From Deuterostichococcus epilithicus (Eukaryota; Chlorophyta; Trebouxiophyceae; Prasiolales; Stichococcaceae), in assembly GCA_033439295.1 (NCBI GenBank), contig JAVTLE010000003.1:1674001-1738000 (forward strand): 64,000 nt of DNA, given 5' to 3'. Below the pieces are notes generated by a model that worked only from the letters and a program-made list of their open reading frames with translations, was not told where the DNA came from and ran no database searches. Shown in pieces: positions 57,985 through 64,000 of the stretch. Each line of letters begins with the position of its first letter. Positions within the stretch are counted from its first letter, which is position 1. The position numbers were made by a program, and so were the translations under genes.

Positions 57985-58507
57985 GCTGCAGTCCAGCAAC
58001 CAGTCGGAGGCAGGCGCAGGCTGCAGAGGCAGAAAACTCGGCTGCACATGAGCCACAGCTGGTGGAGGGCCGTCAGCAGGCACGCCCTTGTCTCTCGCAT
58101 TTGCAGCCGCGCAGATGCCAACCTTATGGCGATGCCACCCCTGGATCTGCAGACCTGCCCGCACTGTAGTGGCAGCACGCACAGCAGCTCCGCATTGACA
58201 TTGAGGCCAGCGGCTAGGCCCCTCGTGCTCATGAACGGAAGGCGTTTGGCCGGACGAACAGCGCTATGGCGGCGGGGGCTGCTTTTACATCAATTCAGTA
58301 GCGGACGGCAGGAAGTGTGCCTGCAAAGGAGTACAATGAGTCCAGCGAAGCCCTACCTAGTCTCCTTGAAAACCGAACAGTTTACTTCAAACGCTGAGCC
58401 TTTCGCACGACACAAGACTTCGACTATTTCGTACACGGTTCACGTTGTTAACATGTCCGACTGCTTGAGCACGATGCCGCCAGTTCCGTCCAGACCCATA
58501 ACCCTCG
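57985..58507. other. Convergent 3' flanks (RPB7 and Na+/H+ exchanger)
   Basis: About 520 bp between two convergent stop codons, with only short chance frames. No gene is supported. Confidence 0.45.
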
Positions 58508-61500
58508 TCAGCGAGGCAGCTGACCATTGCTGATGCGCGGCAGACCAACCTCCACCGTCCCTCCAGCATTTGTGGCGCCACTATGGTCGCCTGCCGAACC
58601 GTTCAGCTGCGGCTGTGTCCCGCAGCGCTGCGCCGCAGCCGCCACTGCCGCCGCCTGTTGCGCCTTCTGCGATGCCGGCTTGTCTGGCCCTTGACCCAGC
58701 ACCTGCGCAAAACACAGATCCGACATTGCACAAACCGAAATTGCTTGCAAGCAAACACCGGCAGATGCGCAGAGCACCGAAAGGATACTACACAAGACAA
58801 TGGAAGTTGCTAAGGATAGTTTCGTTGACTTTTGTTGAAATCCAGTAAACCTTGACAAGAAAAATATGGAATGCTTTCGCACCTTGAGCAGCAGCTCGAA
58901 AGCGGTGCCCTGGACGACGACAGTCAGCACCACGGTGGTAGCCATGAAGAAGAAGGCGCGCTCCCGGAACGCCGCGCCGCCGCCGGCGTCGCTCCCGCCG
59001 ATACGCGGGTCCAGCAACACCAGCAGCGCAAGAATGAGGCCGACAAGGCCGCGTAGGCCACTCCAGGCGGTGATGGCGGCGGCGGCGGGCGTCAGGCCAT
59101 GGCCGGTGTGCGCCATGGCGGGCCAGAAGGCCGCCACATTGATGATGCGGATCACCTGACGCCACAAGCAGGTGCGCAGCGGCATGACGTGCCAGGTAAC
59201 TTGAGCTGGCACCGTTCGCAGCGAGCCACGGCTCTCGAGGCTGATTTTTTGCAACACGGTCCCGATTGAGTGCCAGCGCGACCATCGCGGGCGGGAATCC
59301 TTCGACATCAGTAGCGGCTTAGTAGGCACAAGCAGCGGTTGCTATCCTCGCTGCGCACTTGCAATAGTCTCCCGGGCACCGGCCCGGACACTCACCAGCA
59401 GCAGAAGCCACAACGCGACCGCCCAACCGTAGTCTTCCCCCTGCAGCACCCCCGCTTCGTTGTGTCCCTGGTACACCCGGCCGGCGATGATGATGCCCAC
59501 GATGACAAACGCGAGCGTGTTTGCGAGGTACTCGACCATCTCCCTGCTCGAGGAGAAGGACATATGCAACTGAAGCAAATATTGGCGCCTCGACTCGCAG
59601 AGAGGAAATTGACACGTCGGAGGTGCACAAGCGCGCTCGGGGCAGCAAAGTCGCATGTTCAAAATGTGGACTTCCAGCTTGCGTTCAGTTCAGGAAACCC
59701 CCCTTTGTGCACACATGTGCGCTTCATGCCACAAGGCGGCAGCAGGGTTGCGGCCAGATGCGTCGCAGGGAGTATCCTGTTCAGGCCCGTGCCGAAAGGT
59801 TCCGACCCGCACCAGATGGTCTCCAGCGGCCGCTCAAGGCGCATTGCGATGCTGGGGCGCCCTGCCAGCAGCATTGCCATGCCCAGCGCCACCGTCGCCA
59901 GGATGCCTGACGTGTGCAGCACCTCCTCTGCCTGAGTCGCCACAGACAGGCGCTGCTAAGTGTGGTTTATTAGTGCCGTGTCTGGTTCGCTGCTGCCGCA
60001 GGAGGGGTGCTGATGCAGTTGGTCCGGGAGGCATCGAGCACTCCTTTTGAAATGCTCTGTCCGCTCAATGGACGGATTGTGAACGTGGACTCGATTTGAG
60101 CATGAGCAAGCCACTATCAGATTGCCCAGCGAATACGAGCAAGAAATGTGGTCGTGTGCCTACCACGATGAACGAGCCGTAGGCTGCGGCCAGCATGGCG
60201 CCGCCATGCGAGAGTGCGTCCGGCCTGGCAAAGCGCAGCCACAGCGCCAGGCACAGCGCGAATGCCAGGCCGATGGCCGGGCCGCCCAGCGACTGGCGAA
60301 ACAGTGTGCGCACCACGTCACCGGCGGAAGGGCTCTCGTCCTGCGCAAAGGCCTGCGGGCAGGGTTGGGGCTTTCACACGTAGGATGCACAGTCGTGAGC
60401 ACCCTGATCTGCATCCAGCCCTGGTGCCTGGTGATATACTTGCGCCTGTGAAGGCTTCCAAAAGAAGTGTGGATCTGCCGCCGGGCAACTCTGGAGGGCA
60501 TATCAAAATCCGCAGCTGTGAGATGACAACAGTTGGCGCCCTGTGTTCAGCCTGGGCAGACAGCAAGGTGAGGCATGACCTCAGAGCAGAAGCGAAGGCC
60601 TGTCACAGCATCAGCGCACCAGAAAAACGGCGTACAGCACATAGGCGACGCCGTCATCAACCAGTGCCTCGCCGTCCACCGTGACCCTGATCTCCTCTGG
60701 TGCACCGACCTGCGTGACAGCCCCAACGTGTCGGCGCTGTAGGAGACGGATCCCACTGATTTCTTGGGGTACGCACCTCAGACCGCCGGGCTCGTTACCT
60801 CCGACAAGCGGGCTCGTTACCGCCCGAGGGCGGACAGGCCACATGGCAGCTGCACCTCTAGCACGTTTCGAGCTCTGACAGGTCTGGCAGCCCGGCTGTG
60901 CGCCTCACCTCCTTCAGCAGCGCCACGGCGGCAACAGGGTCCGTGGCGGCCACGATGGCGCCGAAGAGCAGGCTCTGCGGCCAGGACCAGTTGTAGGGTA
61001 GGATGAATTTCACCACCACCGCCGTCATGGCTGTGCCTGCAGCCAAAGGGCACCGCCACACGGGCATCATGCTGCAGGTTCGGCGGCTGCAGTGGGACCG
61101 GTATATAGGAACTCCTTTGTCCTGCGCCATGATGCGAGGTGAGCAGGGCTGCAGGAGATACAGGACAAAATACAGCAGTCCGCACCTGTGGCGACGCCAA
61201 CGATCCCCAGCAATGCAATGTGCGAAGCATTCTGTATAAGCACACGCCTGCAGGGCATCCATACACGTTTGAATACCTGGACAAACTGCACAGCCTTTCT
61301 TGGCTGCGTCAATTTGGCACATGGCAGCATTGCATGATGGCAAGTCATGTCAAGGTCGGAGGGACCCAGGCACCTCGTGAGACCGAATGCCCCAGCGAAG
61401 AGAATTGGCGGCAACAACAGCACGCCAAGAAGATGCGGATCGACATCCTGCAGCGGGCAACATCTCCTGCTCAAATGCTGGAGACGCGGATGCGCAGGCA

Positions 61501-61939
61501 ACGATGGACTCAGTGGACAGTCATGCATACCAGGCTTGATCCCACATCTCACCCGCCAGAAGGAGACGCCTGGGCCAAAGTACTGCCAGGTCTGTGTGTA
61601 TGTCTCATGGCCAATGCCGATTGCGAGGCCCCAAAGCTGGAAGCAGCACAGCCAGGGGCAGTTGCGCACAATGTACCATGGCTGCTGGATGCCCTGCAAG
61701 CTGTGCGCTTGCGGCACGAGGAGTGGGAGTGGCTGCGCACTGCTGATGTTCGCAGCAAACTCAGAGCTCATTGTCATTCGGAAGCCTGGCAGCCTCACCA
61801 GCAGGAGCACGGTGTAGGGAATGTGAGTGAAGCGCAGCACCCCGCGCGTCAGGACACCCAGTAGCAGCGCGGTCGTGGCCACAAACACAGCATCCGTCAT
61901 GTCCGCAGCAGTGCCTTCTGCCACAGCCGTCGCCTCCAT
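58508..61939 (-). CDS. Na+/H+ exchanger, CPA1 family, SOS1/NhaP-like, 11 exons
   Basis: Predicted membrane cation/proton antiporter for sodium tolerance and pH control. Exons (minus): 61939-61799, 61636-61553, 61447-61374, 61247-61186, 61036-60909, 60709-60620, 60352-60164, 59931-59813, 59543-59396, 59155-58883, 58702-58508. Phases agree and the model closes at 500 aa. About twelve hydrophobic segments follow in CPA1 order: FTHIPYTVLLL, LLGVLLLPPILFAGAF, HIALLGIVGVATG, SLLFGAIVAATDPVAAVALL, TVDGEALVDDGVAYVLYAVF, a helix with ALCLALWLRFARPDALSHGG, ILATVALGMAMLLAGR, LANTLAFVIVGIIIAGRVYQ and AWSGLRGLVGLILALLVL. At residues 181-182 the usual Asn-Asp pair is Asp-Asp. The last exon is a soluble Gln/Ala-rich tail of 65 residues. 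The long regulatory C-terminus of land-plant SOS1 is absent, so the protein is nearer the short NhaP-type architecture. Confidence 0.92.
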
Positions 61940-62562
61940 GCTTGCCGCAGATGCGTCCCTTGGGGCCTCTTAGCGCCACTGCGTGCTGCATGTGCTGAAG
62001 TGCCGCGCAACGGTGGCAACGAGCTTGTTGTCGAGGCTGTGAGCAGAGCGGCGCAAAGTTGACGCAAAGGTGCCGCAGCTGAAGATGCAGGTCGTTCCTC
62101 GGCTGATGGTTGAAGGCAAGCGCCGGATGTGTGTTGCCATAGCCGCGCTCTCTTCAGCCATGCCGGGCAGCTGTGGACTGGACATAGCGGCAGACTGTAT
62201 ATGTCTGAATGAATGAATGGATGGGGACGCCGCCTCCTCGTGTCGCCTCAGGGCTCCAACAAGGTATCGAGTCCGTCGTACGGTGCAGGCCGCAATTGAC
62301 AAAATGTTCCGGAATTCATCTGTTGTCGTGATGTGAAATGAAAACATGCCTGCAGAACCCACCTCACAGGCACCACAGGCCACTTTCAAAATCTTTAGAG
62401 GACGATCAGTCGTCAAAGATTCGCTGACGACCAACTCGTGCGATTGAGACACTTTCGAACCATTCCAAACGGTTCGCTCAGATCGCCAGATCACTTCAGC
62501 GGTCTAGCCAGTCTCGGCAACATCAGAGCTTCACAATACTACTCTCGAGCTCGAGGTTTTAC
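61940..62562. promoter_or_regulatory. Shared upstream region of the exchanger (-) and DCAF15-like (+) genes
   Basis: About 620 bp between divergent ATGs. A minus-strand frame runs through most of it (62494-61970) but shows no family signature. I see no defined promoter element. Confidence 0.4.
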
Positions 62563-64000
62563 ATGCCTGGCAGAGCACGAGCGCCACAGGGCTTATTGAA
62601 GTCGCTGGCAGACCGAGAATGCGGCGCCGCGCCGGGACGCGCCTCCCTGGTGCGTGCCCTGCATGACTGCAAGATGTTTCGGCTAGCTTTAGCTACATGA
62701 GACGGAAAATGCAGACGATGCGACACTCGTGCTCCCTTGCAGCTGCCTCAGCGGCTGCAAGTGCCCGTCGCCGACATCATGGACGAGCACAGCGCCCTCA
62801 AAAGTGCGGCGAATACATGGCTCTAGCTCAATTCGAACCTCGCCGTGCTTTGCATCTGCGTCTTCGAAAGCACGCTGGCATGTTCTGAAGTGTTCCTGCC
62901 TGCAACGTGCGCCAACAGGCGCTGTGCTGTTGGGCTTCACGCACAGCGGCAATTTTCTTATCTCGCACACGAGCGCGCCCGTTGCCGCTGCCGACGGCCA
63001 AGGCGGGCACCACCTTCAGGTAGGGGTTCTAGAGTGATGGCTGCAAGATGTGATCCTCAGTCCATCTTCCAGCATTTTGTATCAATCTGGATTGCTGTCG
63101 AGTGCTGCCTGCAGTTGTCGAGCAATGTGACTTTCCTGTGCATGTGAGCCCTGCAGCTGTGGAGCTTCCACCCGTTCGAGCGCGCACGACGGCAGTGCAA
63201 CATCCCGCTGTTCAAATGCACTAGAGGCGCAGGTCAGGCATCGCTTTTGTTGAGCTTGATCGGGCATCTTGGCAGCTCACGCTAGCAAATGCTGGAGGCA
63301 GTCGAAGAGTGCAAGGGGTTTGGTGGCGCACGTTCAACTGCCCACGAATGAAGCTGAATGCAAGTGCAGATTTTGACGAGGACGACATTCAAGAGGCTGC
63401 TGCGTCGCTGGCAGTGACCGTCTGTGCGGCACCGGGAGACTCCTACCTAGGTTTGTTACTGGCACCGGCTATCGTTGCAACCTCAGGACGGGTAATGTCA
63501 TAAGCCAGTCGCCTGCCTGGATGTGACGTGTGCCCTCAGTGACACGTACCACTGTGCCTGCACGGTTTCACGTTTCCTGGAATTGCAGCAGCCTTTGGAT
63601 TCCTGTCTGCAGTCGTGCACGGGCAGCCTCTGGAGGGTGCGCCCGCAGACGGCGAAGATCCAGCCGGTGAACTGTACTACTTCGTCACGATTGTGCCGTT
63701 GCTGCAGGGCCGGCTGCCGATGAAGGTGGGTCCCGGGTGAAGCTCGAGTGCGTCGCCACCCACACTCGCAGGGGCTTGCGAACCAACAAGCGAACCGACT
63801 CACGAGCCTCAGGAGCCTGTGCTTGAAGCATGGCAGGCAGCGCACCCATGCTGTCTGGCACGGCATCGGCCTTGCGGTCGCTGCTGCAGCTGGCACCGTC
63901 GAACCACAAAGTTTGGCACCCTGCTGCAGGCGGTGCACTTCCGCTATCGGCCGGTGTATGCCGGCCAGGCCTTCCAGCCGCTGCTGCAGCTTGCACCGCC
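62563..64000 (+). CDS. DCAF15-like protein (CUL4-DDB1 substrate receptor type), partial at right edge
   Basis: Possibly a substrate-receptor subunit of a CRL4 ubiquitin ligase. Exons: 62563-62649, 62743-62803, 62919-63019, 63157-63232, 63370-63450, 63589-63725, 63930-64000 (truncated). All phases agree, giving 204 residues so far. It starts MPGRARAPQGLLKSLADREC. Key segments: VLLGFTHSGNFLISHT, then LQLWSFHPFERARRQCNIPL, then FDEDDIQEAAASLAVTVCAA and AAFGFLSAVVHGQPLEGAP, ELYYFVTIVPLL and VHFRYRPVYAGQAFQPLLQL. The pattern LGFT..G.FL.S.T, then a structural W.F strand, then the LTVC-type strand matches the N-terminal half of DCAF15 as I know it. DET1 is the nearest alternative. The missing C-terminal half would settle this. 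Confidence 0.6.

Overview
The window looks like nuclear DNA of a green alga, most likely a trebouxiophyte (Chlorella/Coccomyxa type). Genes are GC-rich with strong third-position GC bias. Introns are numerous (about 70 modelled), mostly 100-400 bp, with GT-AG and several GC-AG borders. The gene content is plant-like: a plant-type 6 kDa mitochondrial ATP synthase subunit, PPR and PPR-SMR proteins, an IDM1-like PHD-acetyltransferase, a Ycf33-like plastid protein, a SOS1-like Na+/H+ exchanger and an organellar MSL channel. I saw no tRNA, rRNA, transposon ORF or CRISPR array. Gene models come from reading splice sites and intron phases by hand. Where I say the model 'closes', summed exon length is a multiple of three and every junction keeps the protein family in frame.

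Left part (0-31.4 kb): a plus-strand MscS-like channel (0.5-5.2 kb), then a run of minus-strand genes: Pmp3 (6 kb), an RS/Gly-rich protein with three RanBP2 zinc fingers (7.3-10.4 kb), a divergent thioredoxin with decayed copies of its last exon (11.5-12.8 kb), an unidentified multi-exon gene (13-15.9 kb), a 14-exon armadillo-like protein with one apparent frameshift (15.9-22.4 kb), a small ORF (22.8-23.1 kb), a low-complexity leucine-zipper protein (23.7-27.1 kb) and a PHD-finger/GNAT protein (27.9-31.4 kb).

Right part (32-64 kb): alternating strands with four head-to-head pairs: TRAPPC2/PPR-SMR, Ycf33-like/Ca2+-regulated mitochondrial carrier, aldo-keto reductase/RPB7, and Na+/H+ exchanger/DCAF15-like. 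A second PPR gene lies about 2.4 kb after the PPR-SMR gene. The 6 kDa ATP synthase subunit follows the carrier. The last gene runs off the right edge.

The genes are housekeeping or organelle-maintenance functions and do not form a pathway. No clearly new system is visible. The points most worth checking are the thioredoxin locus, the DD motif of the exchanger, a near-perfect intronic hairpin, the three-finger RS protein, the PHD/GNAT gene and the unidentified gene at 13-15.9 kb.
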